64,000 nucleotides of DNA from Nitrosomonas sp. (GTDB taxonomy: Bacteria; Pseudomonadota; Gammaproteobacteria; Burkholderiales; Nitrosomonadaceae): the NCBI GenBank assembly GCA_016721865.1, contig JADKHF010000041.1, forward strand, positions 1-64,000, read 5' to 3'. Below are positions 51,343-60,356 of this stretch, piece after piece (the stretch's first letter is position 1; each line of letters begins with the position of its first letter). Below the pieces are notes generated by a model. That model was given only the letters and a program-made list of their open reading frames with translations, had not been told where the DNA came from and ran no database searches. The position numbers and the translations under genes were made by a program.

Positions 51343-51579
51343 TTAATAGTTTCTCTTGTTTGGATTTTCACAACCATTTGGGCCACAGCCTAAATTAAAA
51401 ATCACTTGAAATAAGAAGAATAAACCAAAAGCAATAAAAAACCACTCGTGAGTTATATAAGCTTGAGCAAACAAAAACAGTGCAAAAGCCAATCTAACCC
51501 AACGCATTAAATGCCAATTTGTAAAAGTAATTGTTTCATTTGCAGTATCTCCTTCTATCAAGTTTATGGCTTCGAACAA
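51343..51579 (-). CDS. Small two-helix membrane protein with GCGPNGC tail
   Basis: 78 residues; two hydrophobic segments (LMRWVRLAFALFLFAQAYIT; WFFIAFGLFFLFQVIFNLGC) and a Cys-bearing C-terminus GCGPNGCENPNKRNY. Resembles small DUF2892-like membrane proteins but I do not assign it. It lies just downstream of the CcdA-like gene in the same direction, so it may take part in thiol or metal handling with it. Confidence 0.6.
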   Translation of the reverse strand: MFEAINLIEGDTANETITFTNWHLMRWVRLAFALFLFAQAYITHEWFFIAFGLFFLFQVIFNLGCGPNGCENPNKRNY

Positions 51580-51591
51580 AACATTTCCCAG

Positions 51592-52286
51592 TTATATAGA
51601 AAATGTCCAGTCGGGAAGCATATTTACGGTTGCTGTCTCGAAAGTCTTGTCTAAGCCGGAAAATACCATCAAACCTAGCGCCAGCAGCAGAACTCCTAGA
51701 ATGCGCTTGCCGTTGTTTGGCCTGATCTTCCTGAGCAAGCTGGACGAGAACCATGCGGCGCTTAGCAGGGCGGCGGCAGTTCCGACACCAAAGGCAAACA
51801 TGACAACGAACGCCACGCTTAAATCCTGCCCTATGGAAGCCAAGGCTATGGCTGCCCCCAAGGTTGGTCCGACGCAGGGCAGCCAGACTAAACCAGAAGC
51901 GCACCAATCCCGAACTGTCCGGCGACAGAACCGGTCGCGTCACTACCCGCAGTATTGAAACGGCTGGTGAGGAGCGATAACTGATTACTTGCCCATTCTC
52001 CCAACCGCTTGGATATCAACAGAAACGCGATCAATATCAGCAGCACGGCCGCAACATACCGGTACACATCTGGATTCAGTCCGAGATTGAGCAACAGCAG
52101 TGTGAGGAATGTGCCCGCAACAGCGAAAGCAGTGGCCAGGCCAAGTGCCAGAAATAACGGTCCGAAGTGACCGCTGTTTGCCGCCGATGACATGATTACG
52201 GGAACCAGCGGCCATACGCAAGGAGAAAGGACGCCAATAATACCAGCCAGAAAGGCCAGCGAGATTGAAGCCAGTTCAATTCCCAT
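51592..52286 (-). CDS. CcdA/DsbD-type transmembrane thiol transporter (frameshifted)
   Basis: About 231 residues, six membrane segments. The two redox Cys are in LAGIIGVLSPCVWPLVPVIM and, after one missing T near 51885, LVLVWLPCVGPTLGAAIALA. CcdA proteins pass electrons from cytoplasmic thioredoxin to periplasmic thiol proteins for cytochrome c assembly or disulfide reduction. Overlaps the thioredoxin-like gene by 11 bp, so the two are translationally coupled. Confidence 0.85.
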
Positions 52287-52686
52287 CAGGGTCCACGGCG
52301 TTCAGAGCCTTATCCAACTCACCGGTAATAACATCGTAACGAGTTTCTCCCACACTGAACCAGAGTTGTTCTTCACCGGAATACAGCAACAGGGTTGATT
52401 GTCTGGGCGCCTTGAAATAACGCACCCATTTCTTGTCATTATCAAAATCTATTACCAAAACACTCAGATTTTGTTGCGGATTGTTTTTGCCGTAGGTTGC
52501 CAGAACATCCTGCTGCTTGGCGCATGTGGGACACCAGGTCGCATAAACATCCACCAGAAAAACCTTACCGGATTTCCGCAGTTCATTGTAACGGACCTCG
52601 GTAAATGCCTCCTTTTCAACGGCTGCTTGTGCGATAGGAGATAGCGTGATGACCACGCTCATCAGAGCAATAAAAAGTGATTTCAT
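52276..52686 (-). CDS. Exported thioredoxin-like protein
   Basis: 136 residues: signal peptide (LFIALMSVVITLSPIAQAA), then a thioredoxin fold with VFLVDVYATWCPTCAKQQDV (active site CPTC). The expected periplasmic partner of the CcdA-like membrane protein. Upstream lie the unknown gene, the cytochrome c and the Cys-repeat peptide, all leftward, so this thioredoxin could keep Cys repeats or the heme-binding Cys reduced. Confidence 0.85.
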   Translation of the reverse strand: MKSLFIALMSVVITLSPIAQAAVEKEAFTEVRYNELRKSGKVFLVDVYATWCPTCAKQQDVLATYGKNNPQQNLSVLVIDFDNDKKWVRYFKAPRQSTLLLYSGEEQLWFSVGETRYDVITGELDKALNAVDPDGN

Positions 52687-52804
52687 AATTTATGGTGTCC
52701 TTAGATATTAAATTTGTTTGTCATTTTTTGTTCTGCTGCACCGGTAAGGTTAACTTGATCTGGCGTGAATAATATTTCTTCAGACTTTATGCGAAACAAA
52801 GACA

Positions 52805-53548
52805 TCATGCTGCCATGCCACGCTTTTCAATGGCTGCCACAACACGTTTGATCTGCTGTTCAACATTGATAGATGTGTAGCCTGTGAGCTCAAGCTCCCG
52901 ATCCTCATAGACATCCACGCCTGTATATCTGCACTCCCAATCTGCAATCACCTGGTCACGTTGCCGTATGAGCGCTTCTATCTGTGGCCGGAATAAAACC
53001 AGCATGGCGGATATCCATAGGTTAACCGGCCACGAAGGATGAGCATGGTCGATCTTAAAATAATCCAGCATGACAATGACGTCCTCGGCCTTGTACCAGG
53101 CTTCTGCTGTTACCCATCGATTGGTTGCGAATAATCCGAGAGGGAAACCGTAGGCATCCATTGAAATACCAATGAGATGGGAGAGTGCGTCATTTCCTTT
53201 TGGCCAGGGTTCTGTTCCATTGTATGGAACGGGTGATATTCCGGCCGGTATTCCCGGTTGGCGCAAGAATGTATGGAAATGCCCATTTTCATTGGTTCCT
53301 GCACGGTGTGCGTGATAGTAATACTGACTGTATGTTTCCCCATCAAACACATCATCTTTGGGATAGTGTTCCAGTTCGTAAAACTCGCCTTGCCCTTTTA
53401 ATACTTCGCCGACGATATTGAGCCCGCCTTTTTGCAATACCCGGTAGCATTCGACAATCTGCGCACCGGCATCGGCCATCCGTTCAAGCTGCATGCGGGA
53501 TAATTTAGTGAAAACGTCATGATCTATTTCAAATGCCTTGTCGTTCAT
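52805..53548 (-). CDS. Conserved hypothetical protein (DUF6969-like)
   Basis: 247 residues, soluble, no signal peptide. Conserved-looking segments: KGGLNIVGEVLKGQGEFYEL, EHYPKDDVFDGETYSQYYYH, NENGHFHTFLRQPG, GISMDAYGFPLGLFATNRWV and HAHPSWPVNLWISAMLVLFR. From memory this resembles the DUF6969 family, of unknown function; His-rich HYP, YYYHAHR and GHFHTF motifs could bind metal. Intact frame. It lies between the cytochrome and the thioredoxin gene. Confidence 0.6.
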   Translation of the reverse strand: MNDKAFEIDHDVFTKLSRMQLERMADAGAQIVECYRVLQKGGLNIVGEVLKGQGEFYELEHYPKDDVFDGETYSQYYYHAHRAGTNENGHFHTFLRQPGIPAGISPVPYNGTEPWPKGNDALSHLIGISMDAYGFPLGLFATNRWVTAEAWYKAEDVIVMLDYFKIDHAHPSWPVNLWISAMLVLFRPQIEALIRQRDQVIADWECRYTGVDVYEDRELELTGYTSINVEQQIKRVVAAIEKRGMAA

Positions 53549-53604
53549 AAAAAAAGCAATGAAGCCTGTATCAGCACCTCATCGCAACCTCCCTGACACG
53601 TTAA

Positions 53605-54252
53605 TTAATAGGATCTGACAGCACATGGATTTTTCATGCTGCATGGGTTTTTCGGCGCACAAGGATTCCTGGCGGCTGCACTACCTACCGGCTTGAACTC
53701 TTTCTGTAACACTGCTGTATATGCGGTTAATGCAGCAAGTTGCCGTGAATCCCAGGCAAATGGCTTACTCTGCATGGGCTTGATCATGCATAACTGCACC
53801 ATTCCTTCCAGCGTGATTGATTCCATACCGGCAACATCTTTGGCCATTTGCACAAAATGTGGATAAGGCTTGGCGAAATCGGGTTGCAGCATCGCTGTAC
53901 CATCCTGATGACAGCTTGAACAAGACATGGAATTATTGCGGCTAATTTCTTTACTATTCCACAGCGCTTTGCCTTCATTTAATAAAGCCGCCCGGTCTCC
54001 TTGATAGGGTTTTGTTCCCTCAGGTCGAGTTACCGCCTTAGGATCCACTCTATCACCTGCAGCACAAGGATTACTGGCTGCACAGGGATTTCTTGCCGCA
54101 CAAGGGCTGCATGAATTACGTTTGCCAGCGCGCGGCGCACAAGGCTTGCAGGTAGCCATGGCACAACCATTCAATGTTAAAGGCAACCCGATTGCTGCGC
54201 CAAATAAAGCAGAAATGACAGCTGCTCTTAATGGTTGAATTTTGGTTTTCAT
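53605..54252 (-). CDS. Lipoprotein cytochrome c with NPC repeats at both ends
   Basis: 215 residues. Signal with lipobox LTLNGC, then a Cys-rich segment (CKPCAPRAGK, CSPCAARNPCAASNPCAA), a monoheme cytochrome c domain with CSSCH and a likely distal Met in MIKPMQSKPFAW, and a C-terminal tail NPCAPKNPCSMKNPC. The NPCAA-type repeats are the same as in the small secreted peptide at 54407-54640. An electron-transfer protein in the outer or inner membrane leaflet that shares a Cys module with its neighbour. Function of the repeats unknown. Confidence 0.85.
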   Translation of the reverse strand: MKTKIQPLRAAVISALFGAAIGLPLTLNGCAMATCKPCAPRAGKRNSCSPCAARNPCAASNPCAAGDRVDPKAVTRPEGTKPYQGDRAALLNEGKALWNSKEISRNNSMSCSSCHQDGTAMLQPDFAKPYPHFVQMAKDVAGMESITLEGMVQLCMIKPMQSKPFAWDSRQLAALTAYTAVLQKEFKPVGSAAARNPCAPKNPCSMKNPCAVRSY

Positions 54253-54406
54253 AATTTTCCTTACGTTACAGAAAAGCTCTTATGTTGCGACAAATGCATT
54301 AATTAAAGCACCCCGCTAGAAGTGCGAGGTATTTAACTGCGCTCTTCAATCTGAAGGGCTTCAACCAGATTTTCCTTCGAAGAACGGTGAATTGAACTCG
54401 CTGGGA

Positions 54407-54640
54407 TTAATGTTTTTTTGCTGCACAAGGATTTTTAGCGGCGCAGGGATTCTTGGCTGCGCAAGGACTCTTGGCGGCACAAGGATTCTTACCAGCGCAG
54501 GGATTTTTCATGTCATGCTGATGTTGTGCTTTTGCCTTTGGTGCACACGGACTACTCTCAGCAAATGTTGGTGCGTTCATGGAAATTGCCATCAGGCCAG
54601 CCACCATGGAAGAGGTCAAAAGTTTTTGACGTTTTTTCAT
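54407..54640 (-). CDS. Secreted Cys hexapeptide-repeat (NPCAAK) peptide
   Basis: 77 residues: signal peptide MKKRQKLLTSSMVAGLMAIS ending around TFA, then ESSPCAPKAKAQHQHD and five hexapeptides of the form (N/S)PCA(A/G)K. The DNA shows the matching 18-bp periodicity at about 54416-54505. Mature peptide of about 50 residues has six Cys, a HQHD segment and many Lys, suggesting binding of copper or another soft metal, or a thiol store. Strong AGGAGAA ribosome binding site. Divides from the cytochrome gene by about 150 bp. Confidence 0.8.
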   Translation of the reverse strand: MKKRQKLLTSSMVAGLMAISMNAPTFAESSPCAPKAKAQHQHDMKNPCAGKNPCAAKSPCAAKNPCAAKNPCAAKKH

Positions 54641-54768
54641 TATCAGTTCTCCTAAGATTTAGTTACGGAATGAAACAAACAGACATCAATGGCGGTTCAA
54701 AACAAGAATTCGGCACAAAACATCCAGATTCTTGCAACTTAGTCGAAGGTAAATAGATTTCCTTGCAA
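54581..54768. repeat. Duplicated leader + signal-peptide segment, copy B
   Basis: Matches 41376-41563. In this copy it is the functional 5' end of the Cys-repeat peptide gene: about 60 bp of coding sequence, the ribosome binding site and about 115 bp of leader. Confidence 0.65.
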
Positions 54769-54833
54769 CATTACGTAACTTCTTAAAAGAAAACTGATTT
54801 ATTCTTTATTAGTCCGAAGTAAGGTTAAAACCA

Positions 54834-55392
54834 CCGCCTTTAAGGCGGTAAGATTTATCTTTTAAAAATTTAAACGTAACATGATGCTAAAAGTGGGGGG
54901 GTATCATGGACTATCGTTATGGAAGTCACACAGTTTTCAAGATACAGTTTTGTATTTGTAACAAAATATCGCTATAAGGAACTGAGAGGTGACATAGGGC
55001 TGAAGGTCAGGGACTGATAAGGCAGACGTGCGAGGCATTTTAAATAGAAATTCTGAAAGGCGGTGTCAGTCAGGATCATCTACATATATTTGTATCTGCG
55101 CCACCGAACATGGCGCCCAGCGAAATAATGAGGCGTATCAAAGGTAGAACTTCTGCGAAGTTGTTTGAAAGTTTTTCGGAATTAAAAAAACGCTACTGGG
55201 GCGCCATTTTTGGGCACGAAGATACTTTTGTGTAACGTCAGGAGAACTGACAGAAGAAATGATTCAAAACTATTTGGAACATCATTTTGAGCCTAAAGGT
55301 GATGATGATTTCAGTACCGAAAGCTAAACGGGTCTTAAGACCCATATCCTGACTTTAGTCATTGTCACTAACCCACCAGCTTTAGCTGGTGG
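54834..55392 (+). mobile_element. IS200/IS605-type element, remnant
   Basis: Bounded by a left hairpin CCGCCTTTAAGGCGG (54834-54848) and a right hairpin CCACCAGC-TTTA-GCTGGTGG (55373-55392), the usual subterminal structures of IS200/IS605 elements. A further palindrome GGGTCTTAAGACCC is at 55330-55343. Between them lies a decayed tnpA. Confidence 0.75.
54905..55326 (+). pseudogene. tnpA: IS200/IS605 TnpA (Y1 HUH transposase), decayed
   Basis: Reading across frames from ATG 54905: DYRYGSHTVFKIQ, FVFVTKYRYKELRGDIGLKV, IRQTCEAF, KGGVSQDHLHIFVSAPPNMA (HUH motif HLH), SAKLFESFSELKKRYWG, EMIQNYLEHHFEPKGDDD (catalytic Tyr). At least three one-base losses (near 54943, 55016, 55202) and a stop codon in place of Glu near 55043. 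Non-functional. Confidence 0.8.
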
Positions 55393-55513
55393 TTGTTTAG
55401 TAAAACCTCATTTGATTGCTATTGCGATGAATCTTTCAAAAAGCCTTAATTTATTAGATTTTCGAGTGATTTAAATGACTTCAACCGAGGAAACGATAAC
55501 ATAATCGTTCTTC

Positions 55514-55535
55514 ATTATAGACCTGACACCTTTTT
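55514..55535. repeat. Inverted repeat flanking CopC gene, left copy
   Basis: A 22-base sequence beginning ATTATAGACCTGACACC and ending in five T; its exact reverse complement is at 57079-57100. The pair encloses the CopC-domain gene. Confidence 0.7.
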
Positions 55536-55557
55536 GTAAAATGTTATGAAGGATGAA

Positions 55558-56813
55558 TTAATTGCTTAATTTGATATAACTGCCATCTTCTTGACGTTCC
55601 CACATTTCGCCTGTGACTGCATCGGTAATTATTGTTGCCCCGCTATCAAAGCAATCGCCTTTATACACTGTGCTCTTAAAAACGCCTTTGGAAGCAAAAG
55701 TAACTGGCGGATTGATTGTGGTTGTGCCTCGCATCACGAACGTCGTTTCAGTGAATTCTGCCGTCATGTCATAACAAGTATCAGTGTTTACAATGAGATC
55801 AACTGTTCCTTCCGGTGCGTTAATAGTGCAATATCGCGCTTCAAGTATTCTGCGTGTTGGAGTAAATGAATTTGCATTCATAGCTGGATAAAATGGATTT
55901 TCTACTCCTTTAATCACTGATGAGGTCGCAGTATAAGTGGTTATTAAAGAAGTTCCTGTAGCCGATGTCTGTTGCGTTATTGGGCAGAGATTGTGTTTTT
56001 GGGAAATGGAATGCATTGTCCATTAGTTGTGACGTTCACGATATTGTTATTCTGTGTGTAAAGCAGACCTGAGGGTGCATTGGTCGTATCGCAGGTAGGC
56101 GTGCTATTATTACTATTGTTCCCGCCATTATTATTCGAGTTGGCAATCAAGACTAACAGATTGGGAAGGGTATCAATGAGAACCGGATTATCTCCCCATG
56201 GCCCGCCAAGCGCATAGACATTGTTATCATTGGTGTTGACACCAGCATAAATGTTCGTTTGCGGATAGTGACGAAACAGCCAGGGTTCGATACTTTGCGT
56301 GATCTGATGATCAGGAAAATGCTTTGCATAGGTGTTCTCGGCCCAATTGAGCAGTGCTTCTGTATCGATCAGTGTTTGCGTGTTTATTTCAGGGGAAGAG
56401 TTTTCTTCCTCTGCCACCCTAAATCCATACTCAGAGTTGATACTCTGTCCACTTCTCGATGCTACGTAATATTCGACGGTATATCGTCCAGCAGCTAGCG
56501 GTGGTAACGGCAATATTATGGAGGTAGGATCGTTTTCGGTAACCTGAGGTATTGCGGTGGTAACCTGATCGCCATTTTCGGCATAAACAGATAGCGAAAT
56601 ATTGGCTTGATTAACATCTTCTGAAAACCAGAGTTGTATCTGTGCTGGTGGTACGGGAAGCGGTTTGCGTTCGGCACGACTTCCCCCTGTTGGGTCGGAT
56701 TTTACTAAAGTAAAGGCATATACTGATCCTGTAATTAGCATCAGTAATGTTATCCAGCTAATAGTCCATGCAGTTTGGTTATGTCTATTCAGTATAAACT
56801 TGTTTGGTTTCAT
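55558..56813 (-). CDS. CopC-domain exported protein with C-terminal extension (frameshifted)
   Basis: Start ATG 56813; membrane/signal segment (TAWTISWITLLMLITGSVYA), then a CopC-like beta-sandwich domain (residues about 40-130: LVKSDPTGGSRAERKPLPVP; PAQIQLWFSEDVNQANISLS; LPPLAAGRYTVEYYVASRSG). A second segment (LNWAENTYAKHFPDHQ, PWLFRHYPQTNIYAGVNTND) is a domain seen in many exported gammaproteobacterial and betaproteobacterial proteins, then a Cys-containing tail. One missing base near 56000 joins the tail; total 419 codons. CopC proteins bind copper; the usual His ligands are not obvious here. Confidence 0.75.
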
Positions 56814-56843
56814 TATTCTTCTCATGTAGTAAATTGCACTCAA

Positions 56844-57576
56844 TACACAGTGAATTCATTCACTGAAAAAATACTCAATTAATTGAGTATAGAAAAATTA
56901 ACGCTTTTTTCTAAAATAAATTATACACAAACCGGAAATTTAGGAAAATATGGTGCTGGATGATCAAAAAAACCATGTCAACGTGAATTGTTGGACGTCA
57001 CATACCCAATGCGGCAAGCAAAACTGAGCGGGGGGCAAGGAACCAAGAAAAAGGTGTCCAAGAAAAAGGTGTCACAAGAAAAAGGTGTCAGGTCTATAAT
57101 ACAGAATTCCTACCAGGGAAAATGATAACTCCAGTCGTCGTTTTCCGGTCTCTGGTTTCTGTTGCGATCGCATACAAGTGCCTTGAGTCGATCCCTTTGC
57201 GCAAAAAAGAAGCCCAGTTGGATAATCATCCTGCTGGAATTCCCAGTCTGATACATCAGGTTCGCGCTGAAAATCGCAATAACATGCTGTAAAGAAAATT
57301 GACCAATCTGGTCATTGAAGAGGGGCACCAAAACCACATGCCGACAATCATCGCAATCTTATTGACTGGATGCTGGTTTGGCAAATATTCCATTAATTCC
57401 AAATCCGATTAGCGTTATCATTCACTGAATTAACAGATTCAGTACAATACTTTTTCAACAAGAAAAGTAAAGATAAACAAAGTCTGCATTTTTTCAGTAT
57501 CAAAAGAATGTTAACAAAAACTGCATTTTGAACTGATTAAACCCTGCAATATCACCAATTACTTCGATTCTCACTC
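56844..57576. other. Intergenic stretch with tandem and inverted repeats
   Basis: Contains three tandem copies of AAGAAAAAGGTGTC (57045-57058, 57060-57073, 57076-57089) running into the right inverted repeat at 57079-57100. A leftward 75-codon frame at 57110-57337 (FFAQRDRLKALVCDRNRNQR) has no recognised relatives. The last part is AT-rich and holds the promoter of the uracil-DNA glycosylase gene. Confidence 0.4.
57079..57100. repeat. Inverted repeat flanking CopC gene, right copy
   Basis: Exact reverse complement of 55514-55535, overlapping the third copy of a 14-base tandem repeat. Confidence 0.7.
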
Positions 57577-58248
57577 ATGGCAAATGATTCTTTAATACCG
57601 CACTGCGATACTTTGGACTCTCTTGATTGCAAGCAATGCGCACGCTTGTCGGATTTCTTGCAATCCGTAAAAACCAAGCACCCGGATTATCATGCGCGGC
57701 CCGTAAGTGCTTTTGGGGATAGGCATCCGAAGCTGTTGATTATTGGTTTGGCACCCGGCATGCACGGTGCCAACCGGACAGGACGGCCATTTACCGGTGA
57801 TTTCGCGGGAATTTTGCTGTACCAGACATTGCATAAATTTGGTTTTGCCACTCGACCCGAATCCGTTTCTGCGGATGATGGGTTGCAACTGCTCGGATGC
57901 CGTATCACCAATGCAGTCAAGTGCCTGCCACCCGAAAACAAACCCGTTCATCAGGAGATTAAGCAATGTAACCAATACCTGGCAGCAGAGATCAACGAAT
58001 TTGTTCAGCATAATGGCATAGCGCTGCTTGCACTCGGAACAGTCGCACATCAAGCGGCGTTAATGAGCACGCGGCTTAAGTTAAAAGATTATCCGTTCGG
58101 CCATGGCGCCGTTCATCATTTGCCGCTTGAGAATGGTGTGAAACTCTATGACAGTTATCATTGCAGCCGCTACAATACGCAAACCAAACGTCTTACATCG
58201 GAAATGTTTGAACAAGTATTTGAGAAAATTGTTGCCGATATGAAGTGA
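57577..58248 (+). CDS. Uracil-DNA glycosylase, family 5 (UdgB-like)
   Basis: 223 residues. Motif A GLAPGMHGANRTGRPFTGDF, an NAVKCLPPENKPVHQE segment and the C-terminal SYHCSRYNTQTKRL are those of type 5 uracil-DNA glycosylases. The four Cys at C18, C21 (CKQCARL) and later ones could ligate an iron-sulfur cluster as in families 4 and 5. It removes uracil and some other damaged bases from DNA. Intact frame, alone upstream of the tautomerase gene by 36 bp. Confidence 0.87.
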   Translation: MANDSLIPHCDTLDSLDCKQCARLSDFLQSVKTKHPDYHARPVSAFGDRHPKLLIIGLAPGMHGANRTGRPFTGDFAGILLYQTLHKFGFATRPESVSADDGLQLLGCRITNAVKCLPPENKPVHQEIKQCNQYLAAEINEFVQHNGIALLALGTVAHQAALMSTRLKLKDYPFGHGAVHHLPLENGVKLYDSYHCSRYNTQTKRLTSEMFEQVFEKIVADMK

Positions 58249-58284
58249 GAAAAAGACTACTAAAAACCAGAGGAGAAATTTTAT

Positions 58285-58473
58285 ATGCCCTATGTCAATA
58301 TCCGTGTTGCCGGAACATTAACACGTGAACAGAAAAAGCAAATTGCTGCAGAACTGACCGACACCCTGGAACGTATTGCCAAGAAACCGAAATCCTATAC
58401 GTATATCAGTTTTGATGAAATTCCTGATGAAAATTGGGCGATTGCTGGAAAACTACTCGGTAGTCAGGATTAA
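58285..58473 (+). CDS. 4-oxalocrotonate tautomerase-like protein
   Basis: 62 residues starting [20 protein letters not shown], with the catalytic N-terminal Pro expected after Met removal. GAGGAGA ribosome binding site precedes the ATG. Members of this fold catalyse keto-enol tautomerisation; the substrate here is unknown. Five bases before uvrC. Confidence 0.85.
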   Translation: MPYVNIRVAGTLTREQKKQIAAELTDTLERIAKKPKSYTYISFDEIPDENWAIAGKLLGSQD

Positions 58474-58478
58474 GCAAT

Positions 58479-60294
58479 TTGTCGAACACCGATTTTGATG
58501 CAAAGAATTTTTGTGTAAATTTACCGCTTCAGCCGGGTATTTATCGCATGATAAATGCCAAAGGCGAAGTGATTTATGTCGGAAAGGCGGTTAATCTTAA
58601 GAAACGCGTTTCTTCCTACTTTCAGAAGACTAATCTGGGACCCAGAACCCAGTTAATGGTTTCGCAAGTGACCGGTATTGAAACAACGGTCACTCGCTCT
58701 GAAGCCGAAGCGCTGTTACTTGAAAATAACTTAATCAAGAGCCTGAAGCCGCGCTATAACATAATATTCCGGGATGATAAATCCTACCCCTATGTGATTC
58801 TGAGCGGTCACAATTTTCCCCGGTTAGGGTTTTATCGCGGCGCGCTGGACAAAACGCATCAGATATTTTGGACCTATCCAAATGCCGGGATAGTTCGGGA
58901 AAGTATCCAGCTGTTACAAAAAATATTCCGCTTACGTACCTGCGAAGATAACGTTTTCAGTAACCAAACAAAACCCTGTTTACTGTTTCAGATCAAACGA
59001 TGCAACAAACCGTGTATCAGCCAGATTTCTCAGCAAGCGTATCAAAATGACGTTAAAAACGCCGCATTGTTTTTAAGGCAAGCAAACGGAAGTGATGGAA
59101 GTTATCTCAGGCAAGATGCAACAGGCTGCAGATCGTATGGAATATGAACAGGCAGCCTCATTGCGGGATCAGATTCAAGCTTTACGCAAAATCCGGGAAA
59201 AACAGTTTGTCGATAGCGGGAAAGTGCTCGATGCGGATGTCGTTGCCTGTGTGCTGATGAATGATGGTTCTGGAAAAGTATGTGTCAATTTGGCAATGAT
59301 CAGGGGAGGGCGGCACTTGGGTGACAAGAGTTTTTTTCCACAAAATGCGGTTGATTGCACGCCAGCAGCCGTTGTTGAAGCATTCCTGGCGCAGCATTAT
59401 CTGAACAGAAGCGTACCACCTCTGATTATTCTGAGCGAAAAAATCGAACGCGAAGCAATACAGGATCTATTAACTGAGCAATGCGGGCATAAAATTACAA
59501 TCAACCTGAATCCTGTCGGCGAGAAACGCGTATGGCTCGCCATGGCGACCGAGAATGCGCATCTGGCGCTGAAACAAATGTTGAGCCGGCAGGCCAGCCA
59601 GGAAATGCGTTTGTTGGCATTACAACAGGAATTGCAGATGCCCGGCTTGAATCGTATTGAATGTTTCGATATCAGCCATACACTGGGTGAAGCTACTGTA
59701 GCATCCTGCGTTGTGTATGAGAATTTTTCCATGCGAAATAATGAGTATCGCCGTTATAACATCGATGGCATTACCCCCGGTGATGATTATGCCGCCATGC
59801 GCGAGGCGCTTTCCAGGCGCTACCAGAAGGTTGTTAGCGGAGAAGGGCAGTTGCCTGACCTGATTCTGATCGATGGTGAAAAAGGGCAGGTTACGGCAGC
59901 GCAGAAAGCCTTGCAGGAACTCGGTATTTCTGACGCCAATCTATTGGGAGTGGCCAAAGGTGAGGGACGTAAACCCGGTTTGGAGCAATTGATTTCTCCC
60001 GCACTGGAAAAGCCGTTACAATTACCCAGCGAGCATGCGGCGTTGCATTTGATTCAGCAGATTCGTGATGAAGCGCATCGGTTTGCCATTCAGGGTCATC
60101 GTGGCAGACGTGGCAAAGCCAGAACCAGCTCCATTCTGGAAAATATCAGCGGCATCGGCACTAAACGCAGGCAACGCCTGCTAGGCCGATTTGGCGGATT
60201 GAAAGGGGTTTTAACCGCTAGCATTGAAGAATTACAACAAACAGAGGGAATTAGCCGGAAGCTGGCAGAAAAAATATATAAAGAAATACATTAA
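58479..60294 (+). CDS. uvrC: Excinuclease ABC subunit C (frameshifted)
   Basis: TTG start at 58479. GIY-YIG nuclease ([20 protein letters not shown]), Cys-rich region ([29 protein letters not shown]), UVR domain ([20 protein letters not shown]), RNase H-like nuclease ([38 protein letters not shown]) and C-terminal helix-hairpin-helix ([18 protein letters not shown]). One net extra base near 59076 splits it; removed, 605 codons. In addition FWTYPNAG near 58870 differs from the family FGPYPNAG by two compensating indels. It makes the dual incisions in nucleotide excision repair. Confidence 0.93.
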
Positions 60295-60356
60295 TTATTA
60301 CTTCTGCTACCAGTCCAGATTGCTATCCATTTAATCAATCAGTTTCAGCTACGGTC

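Noticed and set aside
54416..54505. 18-bp periodic repeats as a possible CRISPR array
   Set aside because: The periodicity is the codon pattern of the NPCAAK hexapeptides in an open frame with signal peptide; no spacer-repeat structure.
57110..57337. Leftward 75-codon frame in the gap after the CopC gene
   Set aside because: No recognised family or clear ribosome binding site; left as intergenic.
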